Below are positions 26,345-35,725 of a stretch of 53,335 nt of DNA, in pieces. The first letter of the stretch is position 1, and every line of letters starts with the position of its first letter. Source of the DNA: Dehalococcoidia bacterium UBA1328 (GTDB lineage Bacteria; Chloroflexota; Dehalococcoidia; Lucifugimonadales; Lucifugimonadaceae); assembly GCA_002306815.1 (NCBI GenBank), contig DBTA01000061.1:5363-58697 (forward strand), written 5' to 3'. The notes beneath the pieces were generated by a model that had not been told where the DNA came from, ran no database searches, and saw nothing but the letters and a program-made list of their open reading frames with translations. The translations under genes and the position numbers were made by a program.

Positions 26345-29300
26345 GTAACATTCACCAAGATCAATCCTCACCACGCGACCATATCGTTGGGTCCGTGCGG
26401 GGTTCGCTCGAACGAACTATCTATGCCGGCGCCGGTGCCGGTACGGGAAAAACACAGGCACTCGTCGAACGAATTGCCAACCTGATCATCAATGCTGATG
26501 TGCGACCGGAAAATATCGCGGCTATTACGTTCACGAACGCTGCAGCATCTGAACTTCGCCAGAGAGTCAGAGAAGAACTTGAGCGACGAGAAGTCGGCGT
26601 GGCCGCCAAGTACGAAAGGCAGAAGATTTCGGCTGCGCTCGATTCACTCGATTCCGCATACATAGGGACCATTCATAGCTTTGCTCAAAGCCTGCTCCGA
26701 GAGCGTCCTCTCTCGATCGGACTACCGCCTGTATTCGAAGTTTTAGACACTGTTCAAGGCGACGTTCGGTTCGAGAAAGAATGGTCGGATTGGCTCACTC
26801 ACGCGCTGGACGATGAATCTTTCTCCGGTGCGGTTATTAATGCCCAGCGGCTCGGACTAAGAAACCCGCTGACGAACCTGAAAGATCTCGCACTAGAGCT
26901 TCATAACAATTTCGATATTGTCGACAAGGTTGGTGAGCTTCCAGTTCCGAACGACACAGATGATCCGGCCACCGTTCTGCGCTCGGTGCTGAGTGACTTA
27001 GAGGCCGCCTATTCGCTAAGGGTTTACTGTTCGAACAACGATGATCGACTTCTGCGTCACATCGAATCGTTACTCCCTCAAACCATCACATGGATAACCG
27101 ACGCTCTAGAGAACGGAGAGGCAGAGGAACAGATCCTCGCCCTCACTCAAATCGCCAAGCTGACTGCTAGCGGAGGACGCAAAGGCGACTGGTCTGATCT
27201 AGAAAGTGGTGATAGCAGTCTCGACGAGGTGCGTGATTTACTTTCTCTCGCTCAAGAAACTATCGAGGCCGGCAGACAATCGCTTGGAGAAGCAACCGTA
27301 GTTCCTCTCGTAAACGCGGTAATTTCTATGGTGCTGAAATACGCAGCGAAGCGTCGTACTGAGGGGACGGTCGAGTTCCACGATTTGCTCGTACTTTCAT
27401 GCGAGATGATCGACTCAGATCCCGAGGTTCGCAAATATTTCCAGAGTCGATACACCCATATTCTGATCGATGAATTTCAGGACACCGATCCTCTTCAGTT
27501 GAAGCTGGCTATGAGGCTCGCTGATCGGGAGGACGTAACTGAGTCAGGCGGCACCCCTACACCGGGCGCAATATTCGTCGTCGGCGATGCCAAGCAGTCG
27601 ATTTACCGATTCCGTCGGGCTGATTTGACTCAGCTTCAGAGCCTTGTTTCATCTCTGGGCGCTGAAAGACTTTCACTATCGCAGAACTATCGATCAAATC
27701 CGGAAATTCTCGAATGGGTGAATGCTGTTTTCGAACCGTGGATGAACGGTCCTGATGGATCTCTAAATGATCCGAATCAAGCCGAATACACCTCGCTAGA
27801 GCCAGGGAGGGATGACTATCAGCAGGCATCCAAACCACGAGTGATGGTGATGGGGCGACCCGCCGAAGGAACTGTGGAACTGGCTCGAACCGACGAATCG
27901 AGGGACGTTGCGAAGCTCGCACTCAGTGTGGGCTCAGGAGATTGGAAACTACCTGACGGGAGCGGAGGTCTTCGACGATCTCGGTTCAACGACTTATGTG
28001 TTCTTATGCCCAGACGAACAGCACTGGCGTTTCTAGAAGACGCATTCGTCGCCAACGGAGTTCCATACGTTCTTGAAGGTCAAACCCCGATATTCGAATC
28101 GCAGACAGTCCATGAATTGAGCAACAATCTCGCAGCTATCGACGATCCGACCGATCAAGTAGCGATAGTTGCCGCGTTGAAATCAACGGCATGGGGATGT
28201 TCTGATCAGGATTTATATGATTGGGCATCAAATGGAAGCAAATTCGAATACGCTCGACAGGATTTGTCCACTGAGTCTTCGTCGCAGGTTTCAGGGATGA
28301 CGAAGGTAGCGAAAGGACTTGCGGGTCTGGCTCGTTACCACGGCATGCGACATCGCTCATCAACCGCGTATTTGATTGAGCGTTTCGTCAGGGAACGACA
28401 TTTGCGAGAGGTTGGCGCGCTGTCTCATCCAGACGGTGAACGTGAACGATTGATCGATGTTTTTATCGAGATGGCGCGGACGCTGCAAAGATCAGGCAAC
28501 GGATCGCTTCGAGAGTTCGTGCGCTGGATATCGAGGCAGTCTGAAGCCAACGTCAGAGTGGCTGAGGGAGCGCTTTCACACAGCGATCTGAATGCGGTGA
28601 GGGTGATGACTGTTCACGCCGCAAAAGGGCTCGAATTCCCGATTGTTGCCCTGACTGGCATGCAAATGAATGCACGTCCACCTAAAGGCGAATCGATCAT
28701 CACCGAGGAGTTTGGGCGTTCTGTACTGGCGGTGCAGTTGGGTTCCGCCAAGCTTGGACTGTCTACCCAGGATTACTCAGATCGAGCAAAAGCCAGTAAA
28801 GAAGCAGAGAATGCTGAGCATGTTCGCCTCGCCTACGTGGCAGCGACACGTGCACGGGAACACCTAATCGTCAGCGTTCATCGTTCGGCGGGTGACAACT
28901 CGTCTCTTGCCGCAAAAATCGCTGAATTCGACGCGCTAAACGATGTTTCTGTCCTGTTTGACGACTCGATTGTTTCGGTCGGTAAGCGCGAGCCGGAAGA
29001 ACCAGGAACCGGAAGTTTTTCAAGCACCTACTCGCTCGTCGAACGCGAGCAGTGGCTGAATTCCACGAACTTTGCAGTTCAATCAGCAAAATATCGCGGG
29101 TATATCACCCCTTCGGAACTTGCAGACCACTCTATTTTCGAGTCGCCAAAACCCGAAGATAATGCTGAGGCGACAGAATTAAACCCTGCGAGGAGAGGTC
29201 GCGGTGGCACAGATGTCGGTTCGGCTGTGCACGAGATTATGCAAGAGATCGATTTCGCTGATCACTCGGATCTTGACGCCATTGTTCGAAGTACCTCGGA

Positions 29301-29736
29301 GGCCTATAACATCGCCGACTCCGCAGATGAAATTGAATCACTGGTGAGAAATGTGGTCTCTGCACCCATATTGGCGCAAATAGCAGAGAAACGGTACTGG
29401 CGAGAAGCTTGGGTTGCGGCAGAAGTAGAACCCGGCATTGAGATTGAGGGTTCCGTCGACTTAATGATCCAAAACCCAGATAAATCGATCTCGATAGTCG
29501 ACTACAAAACCGACAGTGTTCGAGGTCAAATACTCGCTGAAAGGGCAGTGGGATACGAACCCCAACTCGCTGGCTATGCTCTGGTTCTCGAAAAGCTCGG
29601 AATGACGGTAAGAGACGCGACACTGATTTTCGCCGACGGCGGACCCTGTGGTGAAGTTTACGAGCATCGAATTGATGACCTTGAGTTGGCAAAAAAATCC
29701 ACTATGGATTCGATCCGAGAAAAACATCGTACTTGA
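26341..29736 (+). CDS. AddA-like UvrD/REP helicase-nuclease subunit
   Basis: The 1131-residue protein is a superfamily 1A helicase fused to a RecB-type nuclease. Walker A is G-A-G-T-G-K-T near residue 34, motif II is I-D-E-F-Q-D-T-D near 381, motif III is G-D-A-K-Q-S-I-Y-R-F-R-R, motif V is V-H-A-A-K-G-L-E-F-P and motif VI is V-A-A-T-R-A-R-E-H. The C-terminal nuclease has H-E-I-M-Q-E-I, G-S-V-D-L and V-D-Y-K-T-D. With the upstream AddB-like protein it should form an AddAB-type complex for end resection. No signal of phage or plasmid origin around the pair. Confidence 0.9.
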   Translation: MSNIHQDQSSPRDHIVGSVRGSLERTIYAGAGAGTGKTQALVERIANLIINADVRPENIAAITFTNAAASELRQRVREELERREVGVAAKYERQKISAALDSLDSAYIGTIHSFAQSLLRERPLSIGLPPVFEVLDTVQGDVRFEKEWSDWLTHALDDESFSGAVINAQRLGLRNPLTNLKDLALELHNNFDIVDKVGELPVPNDTDDPATVLRSVLSDLEAAYSLRVYCSNNDDRLLRHIESLLPQTITWITDALENGEAEEQILALTQIAKLTASGGRKGDWSDLESGDSSLDEVRDLLSLAQETIEAGRQSLGEATVVPLVNAVISMVLKYAAKRRTEGTVEFHDLLVLSCEMIDSDPEVRKYFQSRYTHILIDEFQDTDPLQLKLAMRLADREDVTESGGTPTPGAIFVVGDAKQSIYRFRRADLTQLQSLVSSLGAERLSLSQNYRSNPEILEWVNAVFEPWMNGPDGSLNDPNQAEYTSLEPGRDDYQQASKPRVMVMGRPAEGTVELARTDESRDVAKLALSVGSGDWKLPDGSGGLRRSRFNDLCVLMPRRTALAFLEDAFVANGVPYVLEGQTPIFESQTVHELSNNLAAIDDPTDQVAIVAALKSTAWGCSDQDLYDWASNGSKFEYARQDLSTESSSQVSGMTKVAKGLAGLARYHGMRHRSSTAYLIERFVRERHLREVGALSHPDGERERLIDVFIEMARTLQRSGNGSLREFVRWISRQSEANVRVAEGALSHSDLNAVRVMTVHAAKGLEFPIVALTGMQMNARPPKGESIITEEFGRSVLAVQLGSAKLGLSTQDYSDRAKASKEAENAEHVRLAYVAATRAREHLIVSVHRSAGDNSSLAAKIAEFDALNDVSVLFDDSIVSVGKREPEEPGTGSFSSTYSLVEREQWLNSTNFAVQSAKYRGYITPSELADHSIFESPKPEDNAEATELNPARRGRGGTDVGSAVHEIMQEIDFADHSDLDAIVRSTSEAYNIADSADEIESLVRNVVSAPILAQIAEKRYWREAWVAAEVEPGIEIEGSVDLMIQNPDKSISIVDYKTDSVRGQILAERAVGYEPQLAGYALVLEKLGMTVRDATLIFADGGPCGEVYEHRIDDLELAKKSTMDSIREKHRT

Positions 29737-29847
29737 ATCATTGATTAATTTAGGAAAGGTTTTTAGCCTCCCAAGTGCTCCGAATCACTCCACGTCACGC
29801 TAACATCGGCATTTGAATTAACACGATCACGCTCGCGGAGGTATTTG

Positions 29848-30639
29848 ATGGGTCTACTCGACGGTAAGAAGGCTCTTGTAACAGGAGCTCGAAAAGGAAT
29901 TGGTCGAGGTATCGCACTGACTCTTGCCAACGAAGGCGCCGATGTTGGCATCAACGACATCGTGGACGACGAGACTTCTCACCGTGCGGCAGAACTGGTC
30001 AGCAGTCGCGGCGTGAGCGGGACATTTCACTCCGGCGACGTCAGTACGATCGAAGGTTTCAATTCGGTCATTGACTCGTTTATGGCTGATCACGGGCAGA
30101 TCGACATTCTCGTCAACAACGCCATCTTCCCTGACCAGCAGCGATCCTTCTTTGAAGTCGATGAGGCTTACTGGGATCGAATGATGGACCTTTCACTCAA
30201 AGGGTATTTCTTCGGGGCGCAGCGAGCCGCTAAAGAAATGATCGCGGCTGGCAAGGGTGGCAGCATCGTGTGTCTCTCCAGCGTCCACTCATATGTTGCA
30301 ATGCCAGGCTGGACTCCGTATGGAGTGGCAAAAATGGGACTTCGACGAATGGTCAAGGGGCTGGCAGCTGACCTTGCCGGGCACAACATCAACGCCAACT
30401 GTATTGCTCCCGGTGCGATTTCCAATCGGCTACCAGACGCTTATGACGACGATGTTGTTGATGGCGCTCCCCACGATCCGGAATCACTCCGATTTTTCGT
30501 TCCAGCGCAAAAGGGCGGGTTGCCAAGTGATATTGCGAATGCAGTCCTCTACCTGACCTCTGATCTCGGTCAGTACGTCAACGGCGAAACAATACTCGTC
30601 GATGGCGGAATGATCGCAGCACGACAGATACACGACTAG
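29848..30639 (+). CDS. SDR-family oxidoreductase 1
   Basis: The 263-residue protein is a classical short-chain dehydrogenase: T-G-A-R-K-G-I-G (cofactor loop) near residue 12, N-N-A near 89, S in S-S-V-H-S and Y-G-V-A-K as catalytic serine, tyrosine and lysine. The cofactor is probably NAD(P). The ATG at 29848 has GGAGG six bases upstream. It heads a compact operon with a second SDR, a Nudix hydrolase and an M20 peptidase. The substrate cannot be read from sequence. Confidence 0.88.
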   Translation: MGLLDGKKALVTGARKGIGRGIALTLANEGADVGINDIVDDETSHRAAELVSSRGVSGTFHSGDVSTIEGFNSVIDSFMADHGQIDILVNNAIFPDQQRSFFEVDEAYWDRMMDLSLKGYFFGAQRAAKEMIAAGKGGSIVCLSSVHSYVAMPGWTPYGVAKMGLRRMVKGLAADLAGHNINANCIAPGAISNRLPDAYDDDVVDGAPHDPESLRFFVPAQKGGLPSDIANAVLYLTSDLGQYVNGETILVDGGMIAARQIHD

Positions 30640-30656
30640 CCAATAAGGTGGGCGAA

Positions 30657-31493
30657 ATGTCTGGACCCGGAAAACTACTCGAAGGCAAAAAAGCGCTTAT
30701 CACTGGCTCACGTCGGGGGATCGGTGCTGGAATCGCGACTCTGTTCGCAGAGCACGGTGCAGATGTTGGAATAAACGATGTAACCCGGGACGAGGAAGCC
30801 GACAAAACGATCGCGTTAGTCGAATCTCTAGGGCAAAAGGCGTCCTGGCATCAGGCAGATGTCGGGGATACTGATGATCGCACCCGGCTGCTCGACGAAT
30901 TTGTTCAGCAACATGGTCGAATCGACATTCTCGTCAACAACGCCGTTGCATCCCGAGATATGCACTTCACCAAGATCACCGAGGAGTTCTGGGATCATCT
31001 GGTTGGGCACGCCCTGAAGGGTTACCTGTTTTTGGCACAAGGTGCCGCGACCCGAATGATCGATCACGGTCATGGTGGAAGCATTATCAACATTAGTAGC
31101 GTCCACAGTTTCCGAGCATGGCCGCATGACGGTGTTTACGGGATAGTAAAAGCCGGTCTTAATCGAATGGTTCAGTCGATGGCACATGATCTTGCCGGGA
31201 CAGGAATTACAGCGAACTGCGTAGCTCCTGGATACATCGACAGTCGCGTTTTACCGGACCACGAGGAATCATCACGAGGCGATGATGAGTATCTCGGCGG
31301 GGCGAAAAGCTTTATCCCGAGCCAGCGTGGTGGACTTCCAAGGGATATCGCAGGGGCGTGCGTGTTCCTGGCTTCGGAACTTGGAGAGTACGTGAACGGT
31401 CAAACAATCACGGTAGACGGTGGGTTCCTCGCCGGCGGTGTCCCGCCCGATTCCATGCCGCTTGAACCAGGCATGCCAGGGGCCATGGAGTAA
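30657..31493 (+). CDS. SDR-family oxidoreductase 2 (paralogue of the upstream gene)
   Basis: The 278-residue protein shares the architecture and wording of its neighbour: G-K-K-A-L-I-T-G-S-R-R-G-I-G, D-I-L-V-N-N-A, I-S-S-V-H-S and Y-G-I-V-K-A-G, with the late G-Q-T-I-T-V-D-G-G. The likeness across both proteins points to a tandem duplication. AAGGTGG precedes the ATG at 30657; an upstream GTG at 30648 is less likely. The C-terminal tail is longer by about 15 residues, with several prolines. The gene starts 17 bases after SDR 1. Confidence 0.88.
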   Translation: MSGPGKLLEGKKALITGSRRGIGAGIATLFAEHGADVGINDVTRDEEADKTIALVESLGQKASWHQADVGDTDDRTRLLDEFVQQHGRIDILVNNAVASRDMHFTKITEEFWDHLVGHALKGYLFLAQGAATRMIDHGHGGSIINISSVHSFRAWPHDGVYGIVKAGLNRMVQSMAHDLAGTGITANCVAPGYIDSRVLPDHEESSRGDDEYLGGAKSFIPSQRGGLPRDIAGACVFLASELGEYVNGQTITVDGGFLAGGVPPDSMPLEPGMPGAME

Positions 31494-31496
31494 GCG

Positions 31497-32087
31497 GTGG
31501 GAGATTCGAGTCATATCGAACTCGCGCCAGATGGCGAGAACCTCGTATACGAGACCCCGTGGCTGGATTTCTACTACGACGACATAGTTCATGCCGACGG
31601 TACGCCAGGTAAGTATTCGTGGTTCAAGCGACACAATGACCGTGGCGCAATGATGATGATCCCGGTCACGCCTTTGGGTCGATTTCTGGTGATAAAAATT
31701 TGGCGTCACCCGATTAAGCGGTACTTCTGGGAGTTCCCAGCCGGACTTGCCGAGGACGGCGAGTCTTCTGAAGACACGGCACGTCGGGAGTTGCTCGAAG
31801 AAACCGGGGTCACGGTTGATCGAGTAGAGACGATCGGCAGCGTGGTGACAGTTTCTGGACTAGATGGCGGCGCGTCGGACGTGGTCCTCGCCGAAATCCC
31901 CGAAGTGTCTCCTGACGATCTCAATTTGCAATCGAGCGAAGGCATCGTGAAAGCGCGATTGCTCACACTTTCAGAGCTATTCGAACTACTGGCATCTCAA
32001 GAGATAAACGACGGTGTAACGATGAATTGCCTGGCTCACTACTGGATGTGGAGTAACCGACAAAAGAGTATCGCTGGCGGAGAATAA
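31497..32087 (+). CDS. Nudix hydrolase, ADP-ribose-pyrophosphatase-like
   Basis: The 196-residue protein carries the Nudix box as G-L-A-E-D-G-E followed by R-R-E-L-L-E-E-T-G-V near residues 83-105, spacing G-x5-E-x7-REUxEExGU. The flanking W-R-H-P and E-F-P-A-G resemble ADP-ribose/NDP-sugar pyrophosphatases. GTG start three bases after the SDR 2 stop; the stop TAA shares one base with the ATG of the next gene, so it is clearly in the operon. Confidence 0.88.
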   Translation: MGDSSHIELAPDGENLVYETPWLDFYYDDIVHADGTPGKYSWFKRHNDRGAMMMIPVTPLGRFLVIKIWRHPIKRYFWEFPAGLAEDGESSEDTARRELLEETGVTVDRVETIGSVVTVSGLDGGASDVVLAEIPEVSPDDLNLQSSEGIVKARLLTLSELFELLASQEINDGVTMNCLAHYWMWSNRQKSIAGGE

Positions 32088-33457
32088 TGAAAGATATTTA
32101 CTCCCACATAGATTCACATGTTGATGAATCGATACAACAGTTATTTGAGCTCGTTAGACAACCTTCGATTTCCGCGCAAAAACTCGGATTCGATAGAGCC
32201 CCGCGTCTGATGAAAGATCTGTTGGAACTCAACGGATTTGAAGCGGATATCGTTCCAGTGCCGAATGACGGATTGCCAACTGTCTATGGTTTCATGCCTG
32301 CTTTGAACGATCCTGAGACCGCACCGACTCTTCTTTTTTACTGCCACTACGACGTTCAACCGGTCGACCCGCTGGAGTTGTGGGATACCGATCCATTCGA
32401 ACCGACGCAAGTTGACGACAGACTTTACGGTCGCGGCATGTCGGACGATAAAGGCAACATTGGTGCTCGCCTCGCTGCGATCCGCGCCTTTGTTGACGAA
32501 CGAGGTGGCGTGCCGTGCAACATCAAGATGTTTTGCGAGGGTGAAGAAGAATCGGGTTCGATCAACCTGCCTGATCTTATCGCCGAGAGAGGCGACGATT
32601 TCAATGCCGATGCATGTATTTGGGAAGGTGGCGGTCGAAATCTAAATGACGATCCGTTCATGTACCTTGGTCTCAAAGGCGTACTCGGCGTTGGACTCAG
32701 CGTCAAAATGCTTGCCGGCGACGCTCACTCTTCGTATGCGGCGATATTGCCGTCAGCGGCGTGGCGATTGCTGCGAGCTCTCGAAACTATTAAGGATGGA
32801 GACGAAAGAATTTTGATAGACGGCTTTTACGATGCCGTCACAGAACCGTCCGCAGAAGCGATAGCCGCGGTTGAAGCGTTGCCGGATGATGCGCCTGAGT
32901 GGCGCGATACGTTCGGCGTGACAGGATTCGTGAAAGGACTTGAAGGTGAGGATTTGCGAAAGCAACTCACTTTCCAGCCGACCGCGAACGTTGCCGGTCT
33001 CGACTCGGGGTATCAGGACGAAGGTCTTAAGACTGTATTGCCAGCGGTTGCCAGTGCGAAGATGGATTTTCGACTGGTTCCAGATCAACGTCCTCACGAC
33101 ATATTCGAGAAACTTCGTAGACACCTCGATAAGCACGGTTTCGACGATGTCGAGCTCGAACTACTGGGAGCGGTGAACCCGTATCGAACCGATTTGAATT
33201 CGCCGTGGGTACAACTCGTTGCCGAGACTGCGGAGGAGATTTACGGTCGAAAACCTGTAATGACTCCCAACATGGCGGGTACCGGACCAATGTTCGATTT
33301 CGGCGACACCCTGGGTATGCCGATCGCAACGTCAGGTATCGATCATCCTTCGCACAAAATTCACGCGCCAAACGAAAACATCACAGTCGAGGATTTCACT
33401 CTCGGAGCGAAGCACGCCGCACTAATAATCGAACGATTCGCACAGGATTGGGGATAA
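32087..33457 (+). CDS. M20-family metallopeptidase/amidohydrolase
   Basis: The 456-residue protein shows the di-zinc M20 pattern: F-Y-C-H-Y-D-V-Q-P-V (first zinc histidine and aspartate), G-R-G-M-S-D-D-K-G (bridging aspartate), E-G-E-E-E-S-G-S (catalytic glutamate pair) and late H-K-I-H-A-P-N-E-N. Members cleave dipeptides or acyl-amino acids. The wording is closest to the dipeptidase/ArgE-like group with a long lid domain. Last gene of the SDR-SDR-Nudix-M20 operon. Confidence 0.92.
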   Translation: MKDIYSHIDSHVDESIQQLFELVRQPSISAQKLGFDRAPRLMKDLLELNGFEADIVPVPNDGLPTVYGFMPALNDPETAPTLLFYCHYDVQPVDPLELWDTDPFEPTQVDDRLYGRGMSDDKGNIGARLAAIRAFVDERGGVPCNIKMFCEGEEESGSINLPDLIAERGDDFNADACIWEGGGRNLNDDPFMYLGLKGVLGVGLSVKMLAGDAHSSYAAILPSAAWRLLRALETIKDGDERILIDGFYDAVTEPSAEAIAAVEALPDDAPEWRDTFGVTGFVKGLEGEDLRKQLTFQPTANVAGLDSGYQDEGLKTVLPAVASAKMDFRLVPDQRPHDIFEKLRRHLDKHGFDDVELELLGAVNPYRTDLNSPWVQLVAETAEEIYGRKPVMTPNMAGTGPMFDFGDTLGMPIATSGIDHPSHKIHAPNENITVEDFTLGAKHAALIIERFAQDWG

Positions 33458-33540
33458 ATATCATTCGCTTAGCTCTCAGGGCGGACGTGTGCGCAATCTC
33501 GTACAAGCTGGATTCAGAATATCGATCAAGACATCCCAAT

Positions 33541-33575
33541 GCCATCCTGGAGCTCTCGAAGGACGGCAGGCGGCG
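33541..33575 (+). repeat. dispersed intergenic repeat, TCGAAGGA type, copy 1
   Basis: CCATCCTGGAGCTCTCGAAGGACGGCAG matches in its last 15 bases (CTCGAAGGACGGCAG, 33555-33569) the reverse complement of 53024-53038. It belongs to a widespread class of short intergenic repeats with a CCTGAG...TCGAAGGA core. No gene is inside. Confidence 0.6.
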
Positions 33576-33616
33576 CAGGTGGGGATTGGCGCTTACCTGG
33601 CGACTCGCGCTACTCT

Positions 33617-33650
33617 GCCCCAGATCCCTTGTTACCTCGGGATTTGGGGC
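33617..33650. repeat. long hairpin in intergenic DNA
   Basis: GCCCCAGATCCC (33617-33628) pairs with GGGATTTGGGGC (33639-33650), twelve pairs with one G-T, around a ten-base loop. There is no T tract, so a classical terminator is unlikely. It may be part of the adjacent repeat or a structured RNA. Confidence 0.55.
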
Positions 33651-33763
33651 CAACTGAGAACCTACTTGCGCATCTTAATTGCTGACTACGTTAGCGATGC
33701 GATTCCTTCTGTGTAGAATTGGCTGGTTTTGTTGACACTTGTAGTCCGAGAGCGCACCCGAAA

Positions 33764-34504
33764 ATGGCCGTAATTCAACCCACACCTGAACACGTACTCG
33801 ACAAAGAGACCATCGAGCAACTTAAGCGAGTGAACACCACCGCCGTCGTGGATGTGCTTGCTCGAAACGGATACGAACCGCACTACGTGTATATGCCGAA
33901 AGTTCGCACGATGAACCCCGGGCTACGTCTGGTAGCCCGAGCGATCACTGTTCGATTTGTTCCTGCTCGGCCGGACGGAATGGCAGAAAAACCCGGTGGT
34001 GAAGAATCACCAGAGTACGCCGCCTTTGAACTTGCAGGTCCGGGCGATGTCATCGTTATGGAATCGATGCGGAACAAGCGCATGTCCATTGGTGGCGATA
34101 TCAAGTTCTTACGACTCAAACAACGAGGCGTGGATGGCCTTGTGTGCGACGGTGGAATTCGTGACATGCACACCGTGAAAGATTATGGCGTTGGCATGTG
34201 GGGACTCGACAAAACCTCCAATCTCGGGACCCGAGTTGGCACACCGTATTCGACCAACGACACGGTTGCTGTCGATGGCGTTTTGGTGCGCCCAGGTGAC
34301 TACATCGTTGCTGACGATGATGGTGTGGTTGTTATTCCTCGCGGCGTGGCTCCAGACATTGCGAAGAAGGCTATCGAGTACGACGATCTTGAAGAGTGGA
34401 TTCGCCGTCGATTGGATCGGGAGCAATTGACTCCAGGTCTGTACTACCCGCCGGATGACGAGATCATGGCAATGTACCGCAAGGAAAAGGCCGAACAGGG
34501 CTAA
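33764..34504 (+). CDS. RraA-like aldolase/decarboxylase-fold protein
   Basis: The 246-residue protein has the RraA/HMG-aldolase fold marks: D-V-L in the first motif, G-D-I-K-F-L-R-L-K-Q-R-G-V-D-G-L-V-C-D-G-G-I-R-D (phosphate loop and metal-binding R-D), G-V-L-V-R-P-G-D-Y-I-V-A-D-D-D-G-V. The family includes HMG/CHA aldolase, oxaloacetate decarboxylase activity and the RNase E inhibitor RraA; the extended C-terminus (about 60 residues) makes an enzyme more likely than the regulator. ATG 33764 gives the family N-terminus; an upstream TTG is possible. Confidence 0.82.
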   Translation: MAVIQPTPEHVLDKETIEQLKRVNTTAVVDVLARNGYEPHYVYMPKVRTMNPGLRLVARAITVRFVPARPDGMAEKPGGEESPEYAAFELAGPGDVIVMESMRNKRMSIGGDIKFLRLKQRGVDGLVCDGGIRDMHTVKDYGVGMWGLDKTSNLGTRVGTPYSTNDTVAVDGVLVRPGDYIVADDDGVVVIPRGVAPDIAKKAIEYDDLEEWIRRRLDREQLTPGLYYPPDDEIMAMYRKEKAEQG

Positions 34505-34534
34505 CGGTTTGTTGCTGGCGATCGTTTGGGGTAA

Positions 34535-34560
34535 CGGGCGGGGTAACGCCGCCCGCTTTC
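34535..34560 (+). terminator. hairpin after the RraA-like gene
   Basis: CGGGCGG (34535-34541) pairs with CCGCCCG (34549-34555), then CTTTC. It lies about 30 bases after the stop. The T tract is weak, so the terminator call is tentative. Confidence 0.45.
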
Positions 34561-34667
34561 CGAGACCGGCGTCCCCTCTCGTAACGCCCTCGGTGCGCGA
34601 CCGCCACCCCAGATTACTCGTTTCCTCAGAATATGGGTGTCTGTGTCGAGTCGGCGTCTAAATTCAT

Positions 34668-34690
34668 CATCCTGAGACCCGTCGGAGGGT
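34668..34690 (+). repeat. dispersed intergenic repeat, diverged copy 2
   Basis: CATCCTGAGACCCGTCGGAGGG is a diverged form of the CCTGAG...TCGAAGG repeat seen at 33541 and 53018. It lies in the 267-base gap between the RraA-like gene and the convergent PhnP-like gene. Confidence 0.4.
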
Positions 34691-34771
34691 TCGTTCGCTC
34701 TCCCATCTAAGTCAGCAGCCGGATGACTTAGCCGTTCGGCGAACCCGGTCGAAAAATGCACCTGACCACCG

Positions 34772-35662
34772 TCAGAACTGGATATCGATGCACTGACCAT
34801 CGTAAGCGTACTGAATGTCGAGATGTTCTGAATCTTTCAGCGCGGCAAGTTCGGCGTTAACCGAGTAGTGATCAATATCATGAGTTGCGTCGGTCAACAG
34901 CGTTTTGCATATTCCAAGTTCCCGAGCTTTTTCAACTGCCTGCTCCAGAGTGAAATGTGTACCGTGAGTTCTCGCTGGGCGGAGCGCATCAAGAATAAGA
35001 AGCTCAGACCCTCTAATCAGATCGGCCGTGGAATCGGGGATGTTCGAAGTGTCTGAAATGTAGCTAACCGGACCGAAGCGATAACCGAGTGCTTCGCGTC
35101 CTTCGCCATGTTCAACCGGCAACGGAACGAACTCGAGTCCGTCTACCTCAAACGATTTATGGTCTATAACCGTGAAGTCCAGCTTGGCGACACCCCCGCC
35201 ACCAGACTGCTTGTTGCGATCCACCAGATAGAAAAATAGTGACTCAACTGCATCTAGATCTACCTGTCGTAGATAAATAGGAAGCGTTGCCTGGGCGTTG
35301 TTAGTCCAGTCCCTGAGATCATCTAACCCACCAACCGCATCTGCGTGAGCATGCGTTATGACCAGCCCGTCTATGGTCTGGGCGTTAAATTTTGGAAACC
35401 ACTGGATCGCCGATTCATAGAAAAATTTGCCGGCATCGATCATCAGGTTGCTAATGCCGCCATCCGATCGTTCGCGTTGTATCAAGAGAGACGTGTTGCG
35501 GCGACGGTTAGGCGACCCGGGTTTCACGGCGTCGGGGCAAACTAGGCACGTGCTTTGGGGGTTTGACAGACATGAGACCCTCGGCACTCCTTCTGAGGTG
35601 CCGGTTCCAAGGAAAACGATTCTGGAAATCGGGGTGTCGGTTGTGGAATCTGAAATCGTCAC
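34772..35662 (-). CDS. metallo-beta-lactamase-fold hydrolase, PhnP-like
   Basis: The 296-residue protein has F-L-G-T-G-T-S-E-G-V-P near the N-terminus, a cysteine pair C-L-V-C, then the zinc motif H-A-H-A-D-A-V-G-G near residue 103, H-G-E-G, S-D-T-S and H-T-H-F/H-D-I-D-H near the end. This is the layout of PhnP-type cyclic-phosphodiesterases (C-P lyase related) and similar phosphoribosyl 1,2-cyclic phosphate hydrolases. No other phn gene is in the window, so the substrate is inferred only at family level. Convergent with the RraA-like gene. Confidence 0.82.
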   Translation of the reverse strand: MTISDSTTDTPISRIVFLGTGTSEGVPRVSCLSNPQSTCLVCPDAVKPGSPNRRRNTSLLIQRERSDGGISNLMIDAGKFFYESAIQWFPKFNAQTIDGLVITHAHADAVGGLDDLRDWTNNAQATLPIYLRQVDLDAVESLFFYLVDRNKQSGGGGVAKLDFTVIDHKSFEVDGLEFVPLPVEHGEGREALGYRFGPVSYISDTSNIPDSTADLIRGSELLILDALRPARTHGTHFTLEQAVEKARELGICKTLLTDATHDIDHYSVNAELAALKDSEHLDIQYAYDGQCIDIQF

Positions 35663-35725
35663 CGAAAAAGGATACCGACAGAGTTGGTCAAATTTGCTAA
35701 TGGTTAAGTCGCAATGTCGAGCTAA

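Larger units (their letters stand above)
33458..33763. other. intergenic region with a repeat copy and a long hairpin
   Basis: This 306-base gap holds the repeat copy at 33541-33575 and the hairpin at 33617-33650 listed separately. The open frames across it have no recognised motif. It should also contain the promoter of the RraA-like gene. Confidence 0.4.
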
